Source: Bacteroidales bacterium (lineage in GTDB: Bacteria > Bacteroidota > Bacteroidia > Bacteroidales > WCHB1-69). From it: a DNA stretch of 6,192 nt. The notes under the pieces are model-generated. The model saw nothing but the letters and a program-made list of their open reading frames with translations. It ran no database searches and had not been told where the DNA came from. A program made the translations under genes and the position numbers. Where the stretch lies: NCBI GenBank assembly GCA_028684405.1, contig JAQUGA010000153.1, positions 1 through 6,192 of the forward strand, given 5' to 3'. This document shows, piece by piece, positions 1 through 6,192 of this stretch. Within the stretch, counting starts at the first letter, position 1; the number at the start of each line of letters is the position of its first letter.

Positions 1-482
1 CTCAAGAAAAAGAGTATACTGGAATCTTCTGCGTAGGAGCGACCACACCTTCTTTTGATTTAGAATCTGAAATTGACCAAAAATATCCTTACGAACATAT
101 TAATCGGGAATTAATAGAATCTGTTTTGCCAAATTTTACAGGCAACTTACAACAAATTCCACCTCAGTTTTCGGCCGTTAAAGTGAAGGGAAAACGAGCG
201 TACGATTATGCTCGTCAAGGCGAAGAGGTGAAAATTGAACCCAAAACAATATCCATTTATCACTTTTCAATTGATAAAATCGAATTGCCCAATTTGCATT
301 TTACGGTTCGATGTTCCAAGGGAACTTACATAAGATCCTTGGCTCGCGATTTTGGCAAAGCCCTCAACAGTGGAGCTTATCTTGCAGCATTAAGACGAAC
401 AAAAATTGGTAATTACAAAGTTGAAGATGCTATAAATCCCTTTAATTTTGAATTTGAAAACGATTTAAATACCGATGCTTAA
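1..482 (+). CDS. truB: tRNA pseudouridine(55) synthase TruB, 5'-truncated by window edge
   Basis: TruB isomerises uridine 55 of the tRNA T-loop to pseudouridine in the cytoplasm. The frame is open from the left edge (first full codon at 3) to TAA at 480-482, giving 159 visible residues. An internal TTG at 126 is not the start, because clear TruB sequence precedes it. Seen in order: KEYTGIFCVGATTPSFDLE near the visible start, matching the segment after the catalytic loop; QIPPQFSAVKVKGKRAYDYAR, the very characteristic TruB substrate-binding stretch; and CSKGTYIRSLARDFG, the conserved C-terminal core motif of pseudouridine synthases. The N-terminal part with the catalytic Asp loop is missing only because of the window edge, and nothing in the visible part suggests a pseudogene. 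Bacteroidota TruB proteins are usually about 230-250 residues, so roughly 70-90 residues lie outside. In many Bacteroidota queA follows truB, but here a convergent gene follows. Confidence 0.96.
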   Translation, partial: QEKEYTGIFCVGATTPSFDLESEIDQKYPYEHINRELIESVLPNFTGNLQQIPPQFSAVKVKGKRAYDYARQGEEVKIEPKTISIYHFSIDKIELPNLHFTVRCSKGTYIRSLARDFGKALNSGAYLAALRRTKIGNYKVEDAINPFNFEFENDLNTDA

Positions 483-496
483 TCGTTTTTTTTTTT
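457..496 (+). terminator. Putative Rho-independent terminator between convergent genes
   Basis: AAAACGATT (457-465) and AATCGTTTT (481-489) are a perfect 9-bp inverted repeat around a 15-base loop, and an uninterrupted run of 11 T follows at 486-496. A smaller alternative hairpin, CGAT (473-476) with ATCG (482-485), is nested inside. The hairpin overlaps the last codons and stop of truB. On the minus strand the same palindrome is preceded by an A run and ends in TTTT, so it could also stop transcripts of the M28 lipoprotein gene that ends at 523. The stem is AT-rich and therefore weak, so termination is inferred from position and U-tract rather than from stem stability. Confidence 0.45.
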
Positions 497-522
497 AATA
501 TTTTCAATCCTTTAATGTCATT

Positions 523-1518
523 TTATTTTTCATTGTAAATGGTGGCCAAAACGACTTCCCCTACAACCAACAATGTACGTTTGTCAATGCCATCCATATT
601 GTCTTCAAGTGTGTGCCAGCGTGCATTAAAGTAGGAGTTTGATTGAGCGTTATATTCCACAATATTTATCATTGGAATGCGAGCATATTTATTAACGTAC
701 ATATGATCGTCAATAATAGAAGGACTCAAACGAGGCGTAAAAAAGTTTGAATATCCCAGCTCAGTGGCTATGTTCCAAACTTTATTTACAATGTCAGGAG
801 CGTAATACATCGACGTCCCTTCGCGGGCAAATTCGGCTTTCATACCACCAACCATGTCTAATAAAATGCCATAACGAGCCGTGTAAAATGCTTTGTGTGG
901 GTTTTTTGACCAATGTTGTGAACCCAAACACCACGAATCTTCCAATTCCGACTGAACTCCTTGTGGTTCGCCGTAATCTTCGATGTCGAAAAAGATAATA
1001 TCGATGCCCAATTGGGGTCGTTTTATGCTTAATTGACGAGCAATTTCAATTAAAACTCCTACACCACTAGCTCCATCATTTGCTCCATCAATAGGAGTTT
1101 TGTGGTTTTCAGGATTCAGGTCGTGGTCTGCATAAGGTCGGGTATCCCAATGGGCACCAAGCAAAATACGATTCTTGTTGTCGGGATTGAAAGAACTAAT
1201 AATATTTTTCCCATCAAAGACTTTTCCGTTGTAAACTTTGGCTTTAAAGTCCTGAACCACAACTTCATCTGCATATTCTTTCATTTTTTCTACCAGCCAT
1301 TTAGCACACTCGGCATGAGCCTTAGAGCCTGGAACTCGAGTGCCAAACAAAACTTGTTTTTCGACAAAATAAAAAGCACTGTCTTCATCAAATATTGGTT
1401 TGTCCATTTTCTCAACATTTACGTCTGTAGAAGTTTTGTTTTTATCATCATTCGAGGGGTCACAAGAAACCATAACCACAGCTAAAACAATTACTAAAAT
1501 TATATATTTATGCTTCAT
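523..1518 (-). CDS. M28-family lipoprotein, probable glutaminyl-peptide cyclotransferase (type II QC)
   Basis: Predicted zinc-dependent enzyme on the outer side of the inner membrane or on the outer membrane. It probably converts N-terminal Gln of exported proteins to pyroglutamate. I start it at ATG 1516-1518 (331 residues): a basic MKHK start, a hydrophobic stretch and Cys19 after VVMVS form a lipoprotein signal, slightly loose at -3. A longer TTG start at 1536 would lie inside the promoter. Numbered from this ATG, the M28/QC active-site positions are: His123-Trp-Asp125 (AHWDTRP), Asp148 (GANDGASG), Glu180-Asp181 (FFDIEDYG), Asp221 (LLDMVG), Asp270-Asp271-His272 (IDDHMY) and Trp301-His302 (RWHTLEDN). 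The DDH and WHT..DN motifs match animal and Porphyromonas-type glutaminyl cyclases better than ordinary M28 aminopeptidases. Asp181 stands where human QC has its zinc-binding Glu202. An aminopeptidase activity cannot be excluded. The gene is monocistronic as far as visible. Confidence 0.9.
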   Translation of the reverse strand: MKHKYIILVIVLAVVMVSCDPSNDDKNKTSTDVNVEKMDKPIFDEDSAFYFVEKQVLFGTRVPGSKAHAECAKWLVEKMKEYADEVVVQDFKAKVYNGKVFDGKNIISSFNPDNKNRILLGAHWDTRPYADHDLNPENHKTPIDGANDGASGVGVLIEIARQLSIKRPQLGIDIIFFDIEDYGEPQGVQSELEDSWCLGSQHWSKNPHKAFYTARYGILLDMVGGMKAEFAREGTSMYYAPDIVNKVWNIATELGYSNFFTPRLSPSIIDDHMYVNKYARIPMINIVEYNAQSNSYFNARWHTLEDNMDGIDKRTLLVVGEVVLATIYNEK

Positions 1519-1533
1519 GGATATTTTTTTATG

Positions 1534-1541
1534 CAAATATA
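1534..1541 (-). promoter_or_regulatory. Bacteroidota-type -7 promoter box for the M28 lipoprotein gene
   Basis: Read on the minus strand this is TATATTTG, an exact match to the TAnnTTTG -7 element used by the primary sigma factor of Bacteroidota. It ends 15 bases before the ATG at 1518, so transcription would begin about 5-8 bases further on and leave a short A-rich leader (ATAAAAAAATATCC). No convincing TTG-type -33 element is present at the usual spacing; the nearest candidate is a TTTTAAC at 1560-1566 (minus strand), 18 bases upstream. The 106-base gap between the Hpt gene and this gene (1519-1624) holds no other feature I can support. Confidence 0.55.
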
Positions 1542-1624
1542 CGAGAAAATTATGAGTTCGTTAAAATTGATTATTCGTTGCGAAAAATGATACTTTGTTT
1601 TACAGCGTTTTTCTTTTGTGTACT

Positions 1625-1981
1625 TCAGGCGTTTTCCAAAAACTTTTTAACAGCCATGTTAACTAACAACCTCTCTTTTTCGATTTTGGAAATCAGCTTT
1701 TGAAAAACTTCATTTTGGTTTACATCTATTTTTTCTAATTCAAAAAACAAATCACCAAGAATCTCAAAACAGGCCGAATATGCGGAGCCCTTTAGTGCAT
1801 GTGCATTATTTTTCAGCATATCTTGGTCTTTTATGAGGAAAGCTTTTTTAATTTTATCAAAATACTGCCCAAAACCTTCCGAAAAAGTGGTGTATAAATA
1901 GTCAATAAATACTTTATCATCTCCCACTTTTTGAATTAAGTCAAGTTTATTGAAGTGTTTTCTTTTATTCTGTACATTCAT
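1625..1981 (-). CDS. Single-domain histidine phosphotransfer (Hpt) protein
   Basis: This 118-residue cytoplasmic protein consists of one Hpt four-helix domain. It carries phosphoryl groups between receiver domains and has no kinase activity of its own. The phospho-accepting residue is His61 in HALKGSAYSACFEILG, which fits the HxLKGS(A/S) Hpt signature, with Lys64, Gly65 and Ser66 in their usual places. The flanking segments are rich in amphipathic helix, with FSEGFGQYFDKIKKAF before the motif and LFFELEKI after it. There is no signal peptide, membrane segment or receiver domain. The ATG at 1979-1981 lies five bases after the stop of the hybrid kinase and in a different frame. The two are almost certainly cotranscribed and perhaps translationally coupled, which makes this the likely acceptor from the kinase receivers. 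The stop is TGA at 1625-1627. No Shine-Dalgarno sequence is visible; the upstream region is A-rich (GTAAAAATC). The downstream response regulator is not in the window. Confidence 0.93.
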   Translation of the reverse strand: MNVQNKRKHFNKLDLIQKVGDDKVFIDYLYTTFSEGFGQYFDKIKKAFLIKDQDMLKNNAHALKGSAYSACFEILGDLFFELEKIDVNQNEVFQKLISKIEKERLLVNMAVKKFLENA

Positions 1982-1986
1982 GATTT

Positions 1987-4900
1987 TTACGCTAAATACT
2001 TAATAATAATATTTTTTATATCACTAATAACCACTGGTTTAGACAAATAGTCATTCATGCCAATTTCAAAACATTTTTCTTTTTCATCTTTTGAAGTATC
2101 GGCAGTTAGAGCGATAATAGGAAGTTTCTGATTCTTTAACTCTTCCCGAATATATTTTGCGGCATCGGTTCCACTCATTTCGGGCATATGTATGTCCATA
2201 AAAACCATATCTACATCTGCTTTTGATAATATATCAATAGCAACAAAGCCATTTTTGGCTTCAATTAGGACACTATTGGGAATAATCAGCGATAGCATTT
2301 TCTTTACCAATAACATGTTTGTTGGATTGTCTTCGGCGATGAGAATTTTAAACGGTTTTTCAAAAACATGCTTAAGTTCGTTATCTATTTCAGGTGTTTT
2401 TATCACTTTAGGAACTGATTTCGTTTGAGTTTTTTGGATAAAACTACTTAATTGTGATAATTTCATTGGTTTTAGATAATGAGCATCGATTTTTAGTTTT
2501 TTGCTTTTATCCGTGATAAATTTGTCATCATACGAACTATGTAAGAGCATTATTGATACTTTGGAACCAAATTCACTATAATTGTTTCGGATATTTTCAA
2601 TTAAGCTTAAACCATCCATTTCAGGCATATGATAATCAATAATCAATAAATCAAAATCTGAGTTTTCATGCAGTTTTTTCAATGTTTCTGATCCACTACT
2701 GCAAGAATCCGAAGAGATATTATACGATTGAAGCATCTCTTTTAGTGCGATTCTGTTTTGTTTGTTATCATCCACTATCAGTGCCTTTTTTATTAAATCA
2801 GCAGAAGGTTTTTTTGCTTTTTTTTGCTCTCGAATGGGAAGTTTGAGGGTAAACGAAAAAGTGCTTCCTAATCCGTATGTACTTTCAACTTCGAGTTTAG
2901 AATCCATTATGTTTAAAATCTTGCTTGCAATGGATAAACCCAGTCCACTACCACCATATTTGCGGGTTACTGAAGCATCGGCTTGGGTAAAAGATTCTAA
3001 AATACAACTTAATTTTTCCTGATGAATACCAATTCCGGTATCTTTTACCCAAAAATTTATTATTGCATTAGATTTTGTTTCTGAAATAACTTTCATTCCT
3101 AATTCTATCTCCCCTTTTTTTGTAAACTTTATTGCGTTTGATAGCAGATTAATAAGAACTTGACGAATTCTCAAAGAATCAACCCATACAGGTTTGGGAC
3201 AAATATGCGAGATTTTTAAAATTATTTCCAGATTTTTTTGATGAGCCGAAAATTGAATCATTTCCACAATTTGCTCCAATAGTTCTGTTAATGAGGTTTC
3301 AACAGGGTTTAAAATAAGTTTTCCCGCTTCAATTTTCGAAAAATCCAGTACATCATTTATTAAATCCAGCAAGGTGTTTGCCGATAGGCTCACAGACTCC
3401 ATATATTGCTGTTGAGATGCATTTAATTCTGTTCCTTTCATTAAATCAACAAAACCGATAACGCCATTTAGCGGAGTTCTAATTTCGTGACTTATGGTTG
3501 ATAAGAAATCGCTTTTGGCTTTGGATGCCTCTTTTGCTTTTTCAAGCGAAATGCTAAGTCGTTCTTGCAGCATGGCTCGTTCGATGGATTTTGATAAAGT
3601 TCCCGAGAATGAATTTAATATGGAAAACTCATCATCCGTCCACTTGTGATGCGTGGTAGCATTGTTGAAGCCAACAAATCCCCAAAATTGTTCTTCCACA
3701 AAAAGAGGAAAAATCAATATTGAAATTACATTTTGAGATTCTAGTGATTTTTTTACGGGCGAATCGGATAGCTGAACTAAATCGGATGCAAAAAATGATT
3801 TGTTTTTAATAATTTGTTTTATAAACTTTTCTGTTTCCTTAAAAGATAAATCCGAAAAATCGGAAAAGTTACCAATTTTATAATTCGGAGAAAACCAATC
3901 AACGATTTTAAAATAGTGTTTGTCTTTTAGTTGAAAAAGATAAACACGATCTACTTTTGTGGTTTTGCCCAAAATATTCATTACTTTTTGCAAGGCTTCC
4001 ACATAGTTGGCGTTGCGCAATAACTCATCGGTGCTGTCTACAATTGCACTTAGCAATTGTTGTTTATGAATAATGGTCTTTTCTTGGTTTTTGCGATGCG
4101 TAATGTCCGTATGCGAGCCTGCAATTCGATATGGATTTCCGGAAGCATCTTTCAAAAGTTCACCGCGAGAATAAATCCAGACATCATGTCCTTTTTTATG
4201 TTTCATTCTATATTCAACCCTATATTCAGGATTTTCCCCACTAATATATCCATCTAAATGCTCTACAACATAGCTCAAGTCGTCAGGATGTATCAAGCTT
4301 TTAAAAACTTCATCCGAGCATACCAGCTCATGGTCTTGATATCCAACAATTTCTTTCCATCGCGGAGACCAAAACAGTTCGTTAGTTGGAATCGTTAAAT
4401 CCCAAATGCCATCATTATTTGCGCTGATCAGTAAGTTAAATCGTTCCTGACTTATACGAAACGACTCTTCGGCATAGTGCTTAAATAAATTTTTGGCTAT
4501 TAATTCTGTAATAACCTCTAGGGTTGAAATATAATCAGTCGACCAAACTTTGGTTTTTGAAACGGTGTCAAAAGATAAAAATCCTGCAATTTGGTTTTCA
4601 TTAATTAACGGAAAGCAGAGTAAGGAAACAATATCCATTTCTTTAATTAAGTCAAGTTGATTCTGCTTTAATCCAGACAATTCATTAATGTTTTCGAAGC
4701 CTAACCATTTGTTTGTTCTAAACATTTTCTCCCATTTTGAAAAGTAATTGCCTTTTTTGAAACGTTTTTCCTTAAAAGCCAAAGAACAATTTTCATCCGC
4801 CCATCCGTTCGAGTATTTAAAACATTTTTCCTTGTCGTCGTATAAATATATATAGGCTCTGTCGTTTTTAAAAAACCGAGATGTTTGCTCCAAAATCAAT

Positions 4901-6192
4901 TGCACAGAAGGGTTGATTGTCTCTTTTGTAGCTTTTACCATAATGTTTGCTGCATCTGTAACCAAATGTTGCAACTCCAATTGATAGGCTAATCTTTTTT
5001 CGTTTTGTTTCTGTAAACTGATATCGCTCAAACAAACCATAACATGTTTTTGGTTTTGAAAATCAATTAATACAGTATTTCCGATAAAATACGACTCCGT
5101 CTGAGAAAGTTTATTTTTATTAAGAATATGATATTCAACGTCTGTTTGAGAAGTTTCTTCTGCAAAGGTTTTATCAATGTTTTTCTTTAGTAAACAATTA
5201 TTCCAGTTGTTAAAATCCAAAGCACTCTCAGTAGATTCAAAAATGTTACAAATATTAGTATTAATAAGTTCTTTTTCTGTTAAAGTCGATGTTTTTAAAA
5301 AGTGACTATTGTAATATTTAACCTCGCCTTTTTGGTTGACAATTAAAACTAAAACAGGGATACTATTGTAAATTGTTTCAATTTGTTTGCGGCTATTCTC
5401 CAGATCTTCTTCAATTTGCTTTTTTTCTGTAATATCTTCTTTTATTGCAATGAAGTTGATAACCTTTCCAGACTCATCTTTTACCGGCGTAATGGTTGCT
5501 AGTTCAAAAAATATTTCTCCATTTTTACGTTTATTAATAAATTCGCCGCTCCATGAAACTCCCGAATTTAAATGTTTCCATAAATCAATATAGAGTTCGT
5601 CATTGTCTCTGGATGCTCTCAGAATTCTAGGATTTTTGCCTTTTGCCTCCGCAAATGAGTATCCTGTAATTTGTGTAAATTTTTTGTTTACATAAACAAT
5701 ATTGGCATCAATATCTGTAATAACAACCGAAGCAGGGCTTTGCTCAACAGCATGTTCTAAACGAATCAGTTCGTATAAAGATGTTTTCTCCAACGAAATA
5801 TCATGAAATGCACCACGATAACCTGTAAATGAGTTATTTGAGGAAAAAACAGCTCTGGCATTGGCAATAAATGTTTTTAATAAACCGTCTTTTGTTTTGA
5901 TAACAAGTTCAAGTTCACTGATGTTTTGATGGTTTTTATATTTTTCGGTAATCCCTTCAATAACTTTTTGAGAACTTGCATTTCCAATTAATTCAAAAAA
6001 ATGTTTCTTAGCAATGATTTCTTCAGGAGAATATCCTAAAATTTCAGAACAAACCGTATTTACATATGTAAATTGTCCGTTTTCATTGGTTTCCCAAATT
6101 ATTTCCTTGGATTGCAAAGCAACTTCACCAAAACGGGTATTGCTCTCTTGTAGCTTATAGAAAGTTTTATTTCTTTCCATAATCATAGCTAC
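1987..6192 (-). CDS. Hybrid sensor histidine kinase, PAS-PAS-PAS-GAF-PAS-GAF-HisKA-HATPase-REC-REC, 5' end open
   Basis: Large signal-sensing autokinase that starts a phosphorelay, apparently cytosolic since no membrane segment, HAMP or signal peptide is visible. Numbering is from the first ATG (6184-6186, MIMERNK), 1399 residues. The frame stays open to the edge (codons for Val-Ala precede it), and the first residues read like an inter-domain helix, so the true start may lie outside. Domains: PAS1 ~15-135; PAS2 ~140-258; PAS3 ~265-393; GAF1 ~403-570; PAS4 (PAS_3-like, LIHPDD) ~580-700; GAF2 ~707-870; signalling helix ~868-892; HisKA with His900 (SHEIRTPLNG); HATPase ~960-1118 with Asn1013 and Asn1017, DTGIGI (1049-1054) and GGSGLGL (1078-1084); REC1 ~1133-1253 with Asp1139, Asp1140, Asp1184, Ser1217 and Lys1239; REC2 ~1278-1398 with Asp1286, Asp1331, Thr1361 and Lys1383. 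All catalytic residues are intact. The Hpt gene follows at five bases. Ligands are not predictable from sequence. Confidence 0.95.
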   Translation of the reverse strand, partial: VAMIMERNKTFYKLQESNTRFGEVALQSKEIIWETNENGQFTYVNTVCSEILGYSPEEIIAKKHFFELIGNASSQKVIEGITEKYKNHQNISELELVIKTKDGLLKTFIANARAVFSSNNSFTGYRGAFHDISLEKTSLYELIRLEHAVEQSPASVVITDIDANIVYVNKKFTQITGYSFAEAKGKNPRILRASRDNDELYIDLWKHLNSGVSWSGEFINKRKNGEIFFELATITPVKDESGKVINFIAIKEDITEKKQIEEDLENSRKQIETIYNSIPVLVLIVNQKGEVKYYNSHFLKTSTLTEKELINTNICNIFESTESALDFNNWNNCLLKKNIDKTFAEETSQTDVEYHILNKNKLSQTESYFIGNTVLIDFQNQKHVMVCLSDISLQKQNEKRLAYQLELQHLVTDAANIMVKATKETINPSVQLILEQTSRFFKNDRAYIYLYDDKEKCFKYSNGWADENCSLAFKEKRFKKGNYFSKWEKMFRTNKWLGFENINELSGLKQNQLDLIKEMDIVSLLCFPLINENQIAGFLSFDTVSKTKVWSTDYISTLEVITELIAKNLFKHYAEESFRISQERFNLLISANNDGIWDLTIPTNELFWSPRWKEIVGYQDHELVCSDEVFKSLIHPDDLSYVVEHLDGYISGENPEYRVEYRMKHKKGHDVWIYSRGELLKDASGNPYRIAGSHTDITHRKNQEKTIIHKQQLLSAIVDSTDELLRNANYVEALQKVMNILGKTTKVDRVYLFQLKDKHYFKIVDWFSPNYKIGNFSDFSDLSFKETEKFIKQIIKNKSFFASDLVQLSDSPVKKSLESQNVISILIFPLFVEEQFWGFVGFNNATTHHKWTDDEFSILNSFSGTLSKSIERAMLQERLSISLEKAKEASKAKSDFLSTISHEIRTPLNGVIGFVDLMKGTELNASQQQYMESVSLSANTLLDLINDVLDFSKIEAGKLILNPVETSLTELLEQIVEMIQFSAHQKNLEIILKISHICPKPVWVDSLRIRQVLINLLSNAIKFTKKGEIELGMKVISETKSNAIINFWVKDTGIGIHQEKLSCILESFTQADASVTRKYGGSGLGLSIASKILNIMDSKLEVESTYGLGSTFSFTLKLPIREQKKAKKPSADLIKKALIVDDNKQNRIALKEMLQSYNISSDSCSSGSETLKKLHENSDFDLLIIDYHMPEMDGLSLIENIRNNYSEFGSKVSIMLLHSSYDDKFITDKSKKLKIDAHYLKPMKLSQLSSFIQKTQTKSVPKVIKTPEIDNELKHVFEKPFKILIAEDNPTNMLLVKKMLSLIIPNSVLIEAKNGFVAIDILSKADVDMVFMDIHMPEMSGTDAAKYIREELKNQKLPIIALTADTSKDEKEKCFEIGMNDYLSKPVVISDIKNIIIKYLA

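Noticed and set aside
747..1485. Plus-strand open frames of 83 and 127 codons opposite the M28 lipoprotein gene
   Set aside because: They are antisense to a strongly conserved coding region, show no recognisable domain, and read as reverse-frame shadows.
1568..1590. Imperfect hairpin (10-base arms with two mismatches, 3-base loop) downstream of the Hpt gene as an operon terminator
   Set aside because: It has mismatches, a tight loop and no proper T run directly after it on the minus strand. It is too weak to annotate.
4470..4980. Cysteines in GAF1 (455, 467, 524) as bilin attachment sites of a phytochrome-like protein
   Set aside because: No phytochrome motifs surround them, there is no PHY domain, and the PAS/GAF order is wrong for a phytochrome.
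2192..5593. Plus-strand open frames of 66-86 codons opposite the hybrid kinase
   Set aside because: Each lies wholly inside conserved kinase domains on the other strand, and none has a recognisable fold or a separate promoter.
5620..5660. GKNPRILRAS in PAS2 (residues 183-192), resembling the LOV photoreceptor motif GxNCRFLQ
   Set aside because: The flavin-binding Cys is replaced by Pro, and this form (GKNPRIL) is widespread in non-light PAS domains. There is no support for a blue-light sensor.
1..6192. Mobile element, CRISPR array, tRNA or rRNA gene, or defence system
   Set aside because: I saw no direct repeats with spacers, no terminal inverted repeats, no transposase or nuclease frames and no tRNA-like cloverleaf. 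The window is almost fully coding with housekeeping and signalling genes.

Overview
This AT-rich window holds four protein genes and no RNA genes, mobile elements or CRISPR arrays. It looks like chromosomal DNA of a Bacteroidota member. The grounds are the Bacteroidota-type TruB, a type II (M28-fold) glutaminyl cyclase-like lipoprotein, a TAnnTTTG promoter -7 box, A-rich leaders without a Shine-Dalgarno sequence, and a very long soluble hybrid histidine kinase with stacked PAS and GAF domains. I cannot place it below phylum level with confidence.

Layout. (1) Positions 1-482, plus strand: the C-terminal two thirds of tRNA pseudouridine-55 synthase (truB), cut by the left edge. (2) Positions about 457-496: a weak AT-rich hairpin with an 11-T run in the 40-base gap between convergent genes, a plausible shared terminator. 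(3) Positions 523-1518, minus strand: a lipoprotein of peptidase family M28 that matches glutaminyl-peptide cyclotransferase at nearly all active-site positions. A Bacteroidota-type -7 box lies just upstream. (4) Positions 1625-1981 and 1987-6192, minus strand: a two-gene phosphorelay unit transcribed right to left. It comprises a kinase of at least 1399 residues (PAS-PAS-PAS-GAF-PAS-GAF-HisKA-HATPase-REC-REC) and, five bases after its stop, a separate single-domain Hpt protein. The kinase frame is still open at the right edge, so its true N-terminus may lie outside.

How the genes work together. The kinase and the Hpt protein very likely form one relay: ATP to His900, then to Asp1184 and/or Asp1331 in the receivers, then to His61 of the Hpt protein. 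The final response regulator is not in the window, so the output is unknown. The lipoprotein has its own promoter and is probably functionally separate (periplasmic N-terminal pyroglutamate formation). truB is housekeeping tRNA modification on the opposite strand.

I found no strong evidence for a wholly undescribed system. The points most worth a second look are the split kinase/Hpt pair with two intact receivers, the paired GAF domains, and the start-codon correction for the lipoprotein.
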